Origin: a bacterium UBP17_UBA6191
Lineage (GTDB): Bacteria; Muiribacteriota; UBA6191
NCBI GenBank assembly: GCA_002422125.1
Contig: DITF01000215.1
Span: 1 to 13,760, forward strand
DNA length: 13,760 bases
Reading direction: 5' to 3'
Below the pieces are notes generated by a model. It saw nothing but the letters and a program-made list of their open reading frames with translations. It made no database searches and was not told the DNA's origin. Both the position numbers and the translations under genes were made by a program. Positions 1-7,159 of this stretch are shown here, in pieces; the first letter of the stretch is position 1; the number at the start of each line of letters is the position of its first letter.

Positions 1-14
1 TATGCCAGCTTGGC

Positions 15-19
15 GGGAG
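15..19 (+). promoter_or_regulatory. Ribosome binding site of the cyclic-nucleotide-binding gene
   Basis: GGGAG lies four bases before the ATG at 24 and supports that start over in-frame codons further upstream. The promoter of this operon must lie before the window, since only 23 bases precede the gene. Confidence 0.6.
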
Positions 20-23
20 TCCC

Positions 24-1487
24 ATGGAAGCCTTGCATATCAGTGAAATTATTGAAGGAATGGTTTTGGGCATGGCGGTTACTGCCCAGGATTTTCTGAT
101 TGAAAAAGGCACAATTTTAAATCAGGCTCACATTCAATCCATTCGAGATTATGGGATTGAAACCCTCTGGATTGATACAGAAGCAAATCTTGAAGAAATT
201 TTAAGAAAACGAATTCATTCCTTAAAGCTGAATCGCAAAGTTTATGCCAGTGGTGAGTTTGTTTGTCTGCAAGGGGATCCATCCACGGAGTTTTATATTC
301 TACTGGAGGGAGAGCTTGAGGTTATTTTAGTGGATGAACAAAGGTTGTCCCAGTGCAGTTCCCGTAAAAGCCGTGAAGAGGTCATTCAGGGGTATGGAAA
401 CAGCATAGCCACTCTAAGAGGGCGGCTGGTGAACTTTGGAGAAATGGGACCTTTGCTTGGGCAGACTCGAACTGCCACCATCCGGGCTAAAAATCGCTCC
501 GTGGTTCAATCTATTCCGGCTTCTGGGGAAGGGTTTTCGCGAACTTTTCTGGAAAATCCTGAGCTGGGATTTAGTGTTGCCATCACTGTGGCTAAAAGGT
601 TATACGACACTATCAGCGGCATTGAAAAATATGATCGAATCCTCATGCAGCTCTACGCCATTACTGGTACAGTCAAGAGCCGTTATGCAGCCATTGTAGA
701 AACTTTGCAGCAAAAGCATGAGATTACCGGGGAACAGGTTTTAAAAAATATCTGTAACAAATTCTGGCAGAAATCTATTCTGGTTGAAAAAAGCGGGAAC
801 GGGTATGGTTTTTTGCCCATCAGTCCTGGACTTCGTACTACGGTTTCTCTGAATGAAAACGATGATGTATTTGCGGGGCTGACTCTTATGGAGTGCCTTG
901 CTGGTACGGAACTGCCCATGCAGGATGAGAATAATGATTATATTTATCTGGTCTGTGATGGAGAATTATTGCTGGATTTTCAGGGGCAGTTTGTAAAATC
1001 GTTTTCACACTGTGGGGATATCATCGGTAGCGTAAAAGCACTTAGTTTTATTGATCTAAACTATCGACGAATTGGGGATGAACAGTTTGTACTGAGGGCC
1101 GGAAAAGATTCACGAGTCTATGCAATTCCCTGTGCCAGTCTCAAATCAGATCCAGCCACTTATAAGCACCTGATTTTACATATTTGTCGGGTAATGGCGG
1201 AACACTTAAAAAATCATCATCACCTGCAAACAGAATCTTTAGCCCGTATTGAGGCTCAATTTAATCGGTACAGTTACGGAAGCGATTCTTATTTGAATGA
1301 ACTCAGAGATGTCTTGAGTCACTTTTTTGATAACCAGCAGTGGATATCCCTCTGTCTTAACGAAGTATTGACTCTAAAAGAAACCTTGGATCAGATGGAA
1401 TCGGACTTTATTCATCTTAAGGACTGTGTCAAAGCGTCCTTTGTGAACCCTTTTGCCATGCCACTTCTAAAATTAGGTAATCCATGA
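24..1487 (+). CDS. Cyclic-nucleotide-binding domain protein with HD-GYP-type N-terminal segment
   Basis: Soluble 487-residue protein, probably a cytoplasmic cAMP receptor or regulator. Residues 4-51 resemble the segment that precedes many HD-GYP phosphodiesterases (an EGMVLG motif, then a KGTIL motif and a final GIETLWI strand), but no HD-GYP domain follows. Residues about 68-200 form a CRP/PKA-like cyclic-nucleotide-binding beta roll. Its phosphate-binding cassette runs FGEMGPLLGQTRTATIRA, with the ribose-contacting Glu140 and phosphate-contacting Arg149 in the expected places. About 30 residues (roughly 105-135) are inserted into the roll before the cassette. Residues about 275-395 look like a second, degenerate beta roll (YIYLVCDGELLL, then CGDIIGS) without the Glu/Arg pair. 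No DNA-binding helix-turn-helix and no membrane segment is evident. The stop overlaps the start of the adenylate cyclase gene (ATGA), so both are probably translated together and the protein may sense that enzyme's product. Ligand identity is inferred. Confidence 0.8.
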   Translation: MEALHISEIIEGMVLGMAVTAQDFLIEKGTILNQAHIQSIRDYGIETLWIDTEANLEEILRKRIHSLKLNRKVYASGEFVCLQGDPSTEFYILLEGELEVILVDEQRLSQCSSRKSREEVIQGYGNSIATLRGRLVNFGEMGPLLGQTRTATIRAKNRSVVQSIPASGEGFSRTFLENPELGFSVAITVAKRLYDTISGIEKYDRILMQLYAITGTVKSRYAAIVETLQQKHEITGEQVLKNICNKFWQKSILVEKSGNGYGFLPISPGLRTTVSLNENDDVFAGLTLMECLAGTELPMQDENNDYIYLVCDGELLLDFQGQFVKSFSHCGDIIGSVKALSFIDLNYRRIGDEQFVLRAGKDSRVYAIPCASLKSDPATYKHLILHICRVMAEHLKNHHHLQTESLARIEAQFNRYSYGSDSYLNELRDVLSHFFDNQQWISLCLNEVLTLKETLDQMESDFIHLKDCVKASFVNPFAMPLLKLGNP

Positions 1488-4400
1488 ACAAGAGCCTGAG
1501 CGAAAAGATTGCAAAAACCCTAGTAAGCGATAGCAAAGATTTTCAGAATCTTTTACAGTCCATTTTAAGCGAGGCCTTTGAGCTCGAGTATGTTTTCTAT
1601 TTTGAGCGCGAGGATTTATTGCCGGAAGCCAAGTTTGTTTTTGGAAATCCGGCCGCTACAGAATTGAATTCCAGCCAATATTTTTACCAGTTAAAAGATA
1701 TGGCATTTCAGATGTTTGGCCGACCAGCCCAGATTGTAAATGAGATCGATCCCAGAATTCCTAAAAACAGTTTTCGTTCGGCTTTGTTTTACCCAGTAGA
1801 TTTTACCCAAGATGCCAGAGGCATTATCGTGTTGGCTAATCCTAAATCCAGGCCGCATTTTGTGATAGAAGACCTTGGTTTTCTGGCGGAACTGTTTCAG
1901 AAATTGGCTGTGGCCATTGAAAATATTAAATTGAAACGCAGGCTGGAATTGGTTGAGGCCGAAGTTTCCCTGATCAATAAGATCACCTATATTGTAGACA
2001 TGAGCCCTCAGGCAGGGTTCTTTTTTAAGTGTCTGGGCCAACTTCTGGCAGAAGCTATTGATTGTCAGATTGTCATTTTTCTGATGCTTGATCCGCAGAG
2101 TGGGGTGTATAAACTTGAGGCCGGCAATGATGCAGGTAATGAATTCTGGGTTGGGCAAACGGAGTTTTTTCGTTCTTTGGCCAAAGATTCAGAGGCTAGA
2201 GGGGTATTCTCTGAGAGTTATGGGGGTAAGTTTTTTAAAGGTGAAAAATACGGGCTTGAAAAACTGGAAACCTCTTTGGTACTGCCCATACAGTTTTATC
2301 AGCAGTCGCGGGGCGTATTTATACTTCTGAATAAAAACGGGTTAAAGAATTTTTGTAGTGCTGATATCCGTCTGGTCACTCTATTGTCGGGTTTTTCAAA
2401 AGCTGTGATTTATCGCGAGATTGAGAAAAAACGCTTAGGTAGCTTGTTTAAACGCTTTGTCTCGGCCAAAATTGGGGACAAAATCTTAAAAAATGAGGAC
2501 TATAGCCTGGAGCTTGAGGGCCGACACCGGATCACAGCCATGTTTGTGGATATTAACGGTTTCACAGCATTTACGGAGCTAGCAGATTCCGCGGTGGTTA
2601 CGAGACAGCTTAATACCTACTTTCAGGAAATGACGGATTTGATTGTGGCTTATGATGGCACACTGGATAAGTATCTAGGCGATGGAATCATGGCCATTTT
2701 TGGTTCCCCCATCAGAATTTCCAATCATGCCGAGAGAGCGGTTGAATGTGCTTTGGCCATGCAGGCCAAAATGAGTGAAATTACTCAGCATTGGATTGAG
2801 CAGGGTTTGCATGCCATGACGGCTAGTATTGGAGTATGTACTGGGGAGGCTTTGGTTGGAGCCATTGGCTGCGATCAGTTTCTGGATTATACAGCCATTG
2901 GGGATTGCGTGAATGTGAGCTCCCGGCTTTGTGGTGCGGCCCGCCATGGAACAATTCTGATTTCTGAATCGAGCTTTGAATCCATGCAGGATGTTTTGAT
3001 ATGTGAGCCAATGCAGGGACTAAAGCTTAAGGGTAAATCGCAGAATGTGGTGGCCTATGAAGTACAGTCTCTCAAAAATATTTATGAGATTCGCGAGCAG
3101 TTGCGAGAAGCCGATCCGGTAAAAAAGACCCGTGTGATTGAAGCTTTAGGTAATTTTGGGACATATAGGGATTCTGATACTGTTTTGGATTATCTGGATG
3201 ACAAAGATCCCTTGGTTCGGATGGCGGTGGTGCACAGTATTGGCAGACTCAATAAAGAGTACCACATGAATGTGGTCATCAATCATTTGGAGAGGGAACA
3301 GGTTTTTGAAATCAGGACCGCGATTCTAAATCTGATTTTGAATATTCAATCCGATCCTTTAAACCCCCTGATGGAAAAGGCGATTCGTGGCGTAGCACCA
3401 GGGGTTCGCCCTACAATTCTACGGGCCACGATTCAATCCCCCCAAAGGGATGATAAAAGGCTTTTTCTGGCTTTGATTAAATCGCTTCAGGATTTGGAAG
3501 AATCCCAGTCGAGCATGATGGCTGATCTAACTAGATTGTTGTATCAGACGGAAGATGTTCCCATCATGAGATTGTTGATTGATAACCTGCCCGAAGCCAG
3601 ACAGGCAGTAAAAATTTCAATTCTGCGCACTCTGGCAAAAATAGATATCCCACAGATTGCTGCTCCGATTGTTTCGGCTCTAAGCGCTGAGACAGAACCA
3701 GAAGTACTGTATGCCATTGCCAAGGTATTGGGTAAAATTTCCAATGAAAAAACCTTAAAGCTTTTGGGTATTTTGTTTCATGAGCATGACAGCTTAAAGC
3801 ATTGGTTCAAGTATATTTTATGCCGCCAAAGCAAAAATCCGCTGCCTCTGTATCGAGAGTTATTTGCCCAGGATGATCCGGTTTTGAAATTTGCTTCCTT
3901 GGTTTTATTGGGCCGGGGTGCGGGACCTGATTTGGAAGATGATTTATTGACAATGTTGTGTGAGTCTTCCGAAGTGATGATTCAGACTAAAATCATTGAG
4001 TGCCTTGGAAAATGTCCTACAGCCAAAGCCATGCCGGTATACCTTAAGTTATTAGGCCAGAATACGGCCTTGGACATGGCAATTTTATCAGAAATTGGCT
4101 TTCGCAAGCAGGTGGAGCATCTTGATATTTTGCACGGCTATTTTTCGCATAAAAATGTGCAGCTTAAGGTGCAGGCAATTATGGCGGCCGGTCAGATTGC
4201 TTCTCCATTGTCTTTGCCACTTTTGATAAAGGCTTTGGATGAACAGGACAATGCTAATGATATTGCGTCTATTATCAGGGTTTTGGGAAATTTTAAAGCT
4301 GACCAGGTTCTGCTTCGTGTGGTGCAGGCTCTATCATCTCCAATCGGCAGGATTCGCGCTAATGCCATTGATTCCCTGATGGCCATGAATGCCCAGCAGG

Positions 4401-4693
4401 CTTTGCATCAGATTGAAAGGCTTTTACAGGATGATAATAACCGTGCCAGAGCCAATGCAGCTTTGGCGTGTTTACGATTTGGAGAAATCCAGCACTTTAG
4501 TGTATTGGCGGAAATGGCAGGCTCTACCAACAAATGGATGCGCCTTTCCTGTCTATGGGCCTTAAGTGTTACAGGAATGCCCCAGGCCAGAGAAATTATT
4601 CTGGGGCTGATTCAGGATCCTGACTATGATGTACTGCTTTCGGCAATTGGATTTTTGAAAAAAATTGAGCAGAGCGGGCCAATTAAGGGTTAA
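1484..4693 (+). CDS. GAF-GAF class III adenylate cyclase with long C-terminal HEAT-repeat array
   Basis: Probable soluble adenylate cyclase (ATP to cAMP plus pyrophosphate), 1069 residues. Two GAF-like sensor domains occupy about 20-150 and 165-310, joined by helices; a helical linker (about 310-345) leads into the catalytic domain at about 346-530. The catalytic set is complete: metal-binding Asp356 (FVDINGF) and Asp400 (KYLGDG), adenine-selecting Lys396 and Thr470 (DYTAIGD), and transition-state Asn477/Arg481 (VNVSSR). The Lys/Thr pair favours ATP over GTP. From about 545 to the end the protein is a series of roughly 30-residue paired helices of HEAT/PBS-lyase type, for example DKDPLVRMAVVHSIGRL and SPIGRIRANAIDSLMAM, probably a protein-binding solenoid. 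No membrane segments are seen. Class III cyclases often carry GAF, PAS or CHASE domains; a HEAT array of over 500 residues is unusual. The gene starts inside the stop of the cyclic-nucleotide-binding gene, with a weak AGG six bases ahead. Confidence 0.88.
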   Translation: MNKSLSEKIAKTLVSDSKDFQNLLQSILSEAFELEYVFYFEREDLLPEAKFVFGNPAATELNSSQYFYQLKDMAFQMFGRPAQIVNEIDPRIPKNSFRSALFYPVDFTQDARGIIVLANPKSRPHFVIEDLGFLAELFQKLAVAIENIKLKRRLELVEAEVSLINKITYIVDMSPQAGFFFKCLGQLLAEAIDCQIVIFLMLDPQSGVYKLEAGNDAGNEFWVGQTEFFRSLAKDSEARGVFSESYGGKFFKGEKYGLEKLETSLVLPIQFYQQSRGVFILLNKNGLKNFCSADIRLVTLLSGFSKAVIYREIEKKRLGSLFKRFVSAKIGDKILKNEDYSLELEGRHRITAMFVDINGFTAFTELADSAVVTRQLNTYFQEMTDLIVAYDGTLDKYLGDGIMAIFGSPIRISNHAERAVECALAMQAKMSEITQHWIEQGLHAMTASIGVCTGEALVGAIGCDQFLDYTAIGDCVNVSSRLCGAARHGTILISESSFESMQDVLICEPMQGLKLKGKSQNVVAYEVQSLKNIYEIREQLREADPVKKTRVIEALGNFGTYRDSDTVLDYLDDKDPLVRMAVVHSIGRLNKEYHMNVVINHLEREQVFEIRTAILNLILNIQSDPLNPLMEKAIRGVAPGVRPTILRATIQSPQRDDKRLFLALIKSLQDLEESQSSMMADLTRLLYQTEDVPIMRLLIDNLPEARQAVKISILRTLAKIDIPQIAAPIVSALSAETEPEVLYAIAKVLGKISNEKTLKLLGILFHEHDSLKHWFKYILCRQSKNPLPLYRELFAQDDPVLKFASLVLLGRGAGPDLEDDLLTMLCESSEVMIQTKIIECLGKCPTAKAMPVYLKLLGQNTALDMAILSEIGFRKQVEHLDILHGYFSHKNVQLKVQAIMAAGQIASPLSLPLLIKALDEQDNANDIASIIRVLGNFKADQVLLRVVQALSSPIGRIRANAIDSLMAMNAQQALHQIERLLQDDNNRARANAALACLRFGEIQHFSVLAEMAGSTNKWMRLSCLWALSVTGMPQAREIILGLIQDPDYDVLLSAIGFLKKIEQSGPIKG

Positions 4694-5042
4694 ACCCAAG
4701 TTCTCTCTGGGCTTTTTTACTGAGCTTTGCTACCACAAGTTCATAAGATTCACGGATCAGTTCCGCTAGTGTTGAGAAGTCCAAATCCTCTGGTGTTTTT
4801 GTCATGACCCAGTTAGCCCGAGCCAGATAAGGGGCTGGGGAAAAATGACCAGTAGACACCAGATCGGCAAAAGCCTGGGAGGAGGCTTTCAAACTAAGCC
4901 AAGGCTTTTCTGACTCGTACGGAAGAATCACAAACATTTTTCCATTCACGGAAAAAACATGGTCGGCACCCCATTTTACATCCTCTGTGGTACCGGGCCA
5001 GCTCAGGCATAGGGAACCAATTCTTTTGCCTAAATCTGCCAT
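4683..5042 (-). CDS. YjbR/MmcQ family protein (DUF419)
   Basis: Small cytoplasmic protein of 119 residues, about the usual family length. It shows the family pattern: a LSWPGTTEDVKWG motif near the N-terminus, a VNGKMFVIL strand pair, LSLKAS, then APYLARANWV and a C-terminal helix ending ESYELVVAKLSKKAQREL. The fold resembles the CyaY-like YjbR/MmcQ group; a DNA-binding role has been proposed for the family but the biochemical function is not established. The ATG shares one base with the stop of the upstream carboxypeptidase gene (TAATG), and an AGGA lies about ten bases ahead, so translation is probably coupled. Its last 11 bases overlap tail-to-tail with the end of the cyclase gene. Confidence 0.85.
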   Translation of the reverse strand: MADLGKRIGSLCLSWPGTTEDVKWGADHVFSVNGKMFVILPYESEKPWLSLKASSQAFADLVSTGHFSPAPYLARANWVMTKTPEDLDFSTLAELIRESYELVVAKLSKKAQRELGFNP

Positions 5043-6439
5043 TAGTTTTGCATCCTGTGGAAACTTCGATGACGGTTGATGTAATCAAAAATCTGTCCTC
5101 TTAACCTTGTTTCCATTTCCAGGCCATTCATGGCAGACTCAATCATTGCATCCTCAAGAAGGGAAAGGCTTGAAAGACTTAAATTCAGGCGGCTTTCATT
5201 ATTATCAAGAACCATATCCCGTACCACGGATTGTAAAACTCCCATGGTTACATAGGCAGGATCTTGATTTTCTGGCAGTGGTTTTTTGGCGTTTTCAAAC
5301 AGATACATCATGGCTTGAATGGACTTTTCGCAGATGGGGTCGATTTCATTTTCCTGTGGTACAAACCATTTGCCTAGTTCTATGGTGTAGGTAAGTACGC
5401 CAAAATCGGCATACAACATATCGTCAAACCCGCCCGATGCTTCGTATAGTCCAGCGATCTGCATAGGTTTGTATCCTAGTATCTGACCCATGGCTTTACC
5501 ATGCTTTTCAAATACCTGATGATCCTTGGATTTGATTTTTCCGGTATAGCCCCAAGGCCATAAAACCAGTTCTGAATAGGAGTGAAAGGACACGGCTGTA
5601 TCAAATTTGTATTCCTTTTGCAGGTTCACCACAATCTGGTTTTCGATTTCTGACATGGGCTCAGGACCACGGTAGGTATCGGAAGATGGGTTTGGAGATG
5701 CTCCTGTAGTTCCCCATTTGAAGCCATAGTTTCGGTTGTTATCAACACCTATGGAAGTGCCAACAGGACGACGGTTTTTTCTCCACATTCTCTGTTTGGT
5801 TCGAGAATGGGCGCTTCCATCGGGGTTCACCATTGGGACAATTACAATACGGCTCTCATCAAGGGTTTTAGTGACGGCCTCAACTTTTCCATAATTATCC
5901 AAAAGATGTTTCATAAGGGCTAGAGGGACTTCGGTAGAAATCCATTCCCTGGCATGATGGGATCCCATAATCAGAAAGTTGGCCTTGTCCTTACTGATTT
6001 TTTTGTTGCTGATCTCAAGTACCCACACATTGCGATTTTCATGCGTGGTTCCAGCCGACTTTAGTACAGTTAAATCGGGATATTTTTCAGCATATTCCCG
6101 GATAACCGCTTCGGTTTCTTCCAGTGTATGATATTTACCTAAATCGTCACGACTGACACGGGAACGGTTGAGTGCCTCAACATCTTCCACATAAACCTGC
6201 TTGTTTTGAAGTAGAAGATTACGAAAGGTTTTGCGTTGAGAGAGGATGTCTTTGGCTCTGTCGTCATAAAGGAAATCCAGATACTCTGGGCTTTTTCCAT
6301 AACAGTCGTGCTCTAAATCCAGTTGATCCAGAATCATGCGATTCTCGGCTGTGTTTGGTACCCGTAGAACCTGATCTGCGGCCTGTGATTGCATGATTGG
6401 ACTGAGTGCCAGAAGACTTGTTATGATACGACGCAACAT
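5042..6439 (-). CDS. Secreted M14 family zinc carboxypeptidase
   Basis: Metallocarboxypeptidase removing C-terminal residues from peptides, 465 residues. Residues 1-20 are a Sec signal peptide (MLRRIITSLLALSPI core, probable cleavage after QSQA), so it acts in the periplasm or outside. Residues about 21-105 could be a propeptide. The catalytic domain holds the zinc ligands His162 and Glu165 (HARE motif) and His286 (SFHSYSE), substrate carboxylate binders Arg220 (MWRKNRR) and Asn235/Arg236 (DNNRNYG), Tyr332 (LYEASGG), and catalytic Glu354 (YTIELG). By alignment to pancreatic carboxypeptidases, the pocket residue equivalent to 255 is Asp339, as in carboxypeptidase B, suggesting a preference for basic C-terminal residues. 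About 75 residues after the catalytic domain have no recognised function. It is the first gene of a two-gene unit with the YjbR-like gene, and the start is backed by AGGGAG five bases ahead and a good promoter. Confidence 0.92.
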   Translation of the reverse strand: MLRRIITSLLALSPIMQSQAADQVLRVPNTAENRMILDQLDLEHDCYGKSPEYLDFLYDDRAKDILSQRKTFRNLLLQNKQVYVEDVEALNRSRVSRDDLGKYHTLEETEAVIREYAEKYPDLTVLKSAGTTHENRNVWVLEISNKKISKDKANFLIMGSHHAREWISTEVPLALMKHLLDNYGKVEAVTKTLDESRIVIVPMVNPDGSAHSRTKQRMWRKNRRPVGTSIGVDNNRNYGFKWGTTGASPNPSSDTYRGPEPMSEIENQIVVNLQKEYKFDTAVSFHSYSELVLWPWGYTGKIKSKDHQVFEKHGKAMGQILGYKPMQIAGLYEASGGFDDMLYADFGVLTYTIELGKWFVPQENEIDPICEKSIQAMMYLFENAKKPLPENQDPAYVTMGVLQSVVRDMVLDNNESRLNLSLSSLSLLEDAMIESAMNGLEMETRLRGQIFDYINRHRSFHRMQN

Positions 6440-6444
6440 GAATA

Positions 6445-6451
6445 CTCCCTT
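6445..6451 (-). promoter_or_regulatory. Ribosome binding site of the M14 carboxypeptidase gene
   Basis: On the minus strand AAGGGAG stands five bases before the ATG ending at 6437. It fixes the start of the carboxypeptidase and gives the protein a complete signal peptide. Confidence 0.65.
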
Positions 6452-6462
6452 ATTGTGTCCAG

Positions 6463-6490
6463 ATTCTAATCGCTGATGTCAAAATGTAAA
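6463..6490 (-). promoter_or_regulatory. Sigma70-type promoter of the carboxypeptidase-yjbR unit
   Basis: On the minus strand TTTACA (6490-6485) and TAGAAT (6468-6463) are separated by 16 bases; each hexamer differs from consensus at one position. Transcription would begin near 6456, leaving a short leader that contains the AAGGGAG ribosome binding site. The -35 box lies inside the first codons of the divergent gene at 6476, so the two transcription units share control DNA. A perfect TTGACA also occurs nearby but without a well-spaced -10 box. Predicted from sequence only. Confidence 0.5.
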
Positions 6491-7159
6491 GCCCTTAACC
6501 CATTATTTCTTGAAAAACTAGCCGAATTATTGCGATCCCGGGTGCCATTAAGGCAGGCATTGGCTGAAATTGTGGAAGTGCAAAGAAGCTCCCATTTTCA
6601 GGTGGTTTTGGAAAGAGTAGAAAATGGAGAGCCTTTGTCAGAAGGCTTTTTACTGGCTATGGGTGGGCAAGGAATTCTGGCCAGAGGTTTATATAGAATT
6701 CTTCAGGCCGGGGAAAATCATGCCCGTATTGAAGATGCTTTGATTGAGGCCTCCCAGTGGCTAACCAAGTTTGGGCAGGGCCAAGACCCGAAGCCTTACA
6801 GGTTGTCCAAGTCACTGATTAAACTTCTGAAAAACCCAGTCTTAATCGTGGTTTTGGATCCAGTTGCGACCGGGGCAGGAATTAGCCTGAGTTTAATGCA
6901 TTCTGGTATTACGGCGTCTGAACCGGGAAATCTATCCGATTTGATCAGGCAGGTTCGTCATAGTCCGGTGGCAATTTTGGATAGCTGGGTATTGGATGCC
7001 GAGTTGATTCAGGCAATGACTCAGGTGTTGTGGATGCAGTCGGTAATTCTCTTGATTCCGGCTAAGAAAGTTGAAGAGGTTAAACAAAATGTGCAGGCGA
7101 GGTTAGGGGATGGATTTTCGCCGCATTTTGTAATCCGATCGCGAAGGAATTCTGGATGA
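6476..7159 (+). CDS. Soluble protein with type II secretion F-like N-terminal domain
   Basis: Protein of 227 residues. Residues about 9-98 resemble one cytoplasmic T2SSF domain of GspF/PilC inner-membrane proteins: LEKLAELLRSRVPLRQALAE, a middle helix ending in NGEPLSEGF, then LYRILQAGENHARIEDAL, matching the family's short motif around Gly-Glu in the third helix. GspF proteins normally have two such domains and three membrane helices in about 400 residues; here there is one domain and no convincing membrane segment. Residues about 110-227 are unrecognised, with hydrophobic strands (VLIVVLDPV, SVILLIPAKK) typical of an alpha/beta domain. It heads a tight operon with a MacA-like adaptor and MacB-like permease (ATGA overlap with the next gene), in the place where an ABC ATPase might be expected, but there is no Walker A motif. 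The start has no clear ribosome binding site; a TCTAAT hexamer (6465-6470) five bases ahead would fit a leaderless message. Function unknown. Confidence 0.65.
   Translation: MSKCKALNPLFLEKLAELLRSRVPLRQALAEIVEVQRSSHFQVVLERVENGEPLSEGFLLAMGGQGILARGLYRILQAGENHARIEDALIEASQWLTKFGQGQDPKPYRLSKSLIKLLKNPVLIVVLDPVATGAGISLSLMHSGITASEPGNLSDLIRQVRHSPVAILDSWVLDAELIQAMTQVLWMQSVILLIPAKKVEEVKQNVQARLGDGFSPHFVIRSRRNSG

Noticed and set aside
1..46. Short frame from ATG at 2 to TGA at 44 that could be the end of an upstream gene
   Set aside because: Only 14 codons are visible without family signal, so it cannot be told from chance.
1691..2158. Open frame of 155 codons on the minus strand inside the cyclase gene
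   Set aside because: It lies wholly antisense to the GAF region, shows no recognisable domain, and the plus-strand reading is clearly the real gene.
6800..6880. LLKNPVLIVVLDP in the 227-residue protein resembling the Walker B region of an ABC ATPase
   Set aside because: There is no Walker A (GxxGxGKS/T), no LSGGQ signature, and no catalytic Glu after the Asp; the N-terminus fits a T2SSF domain better.
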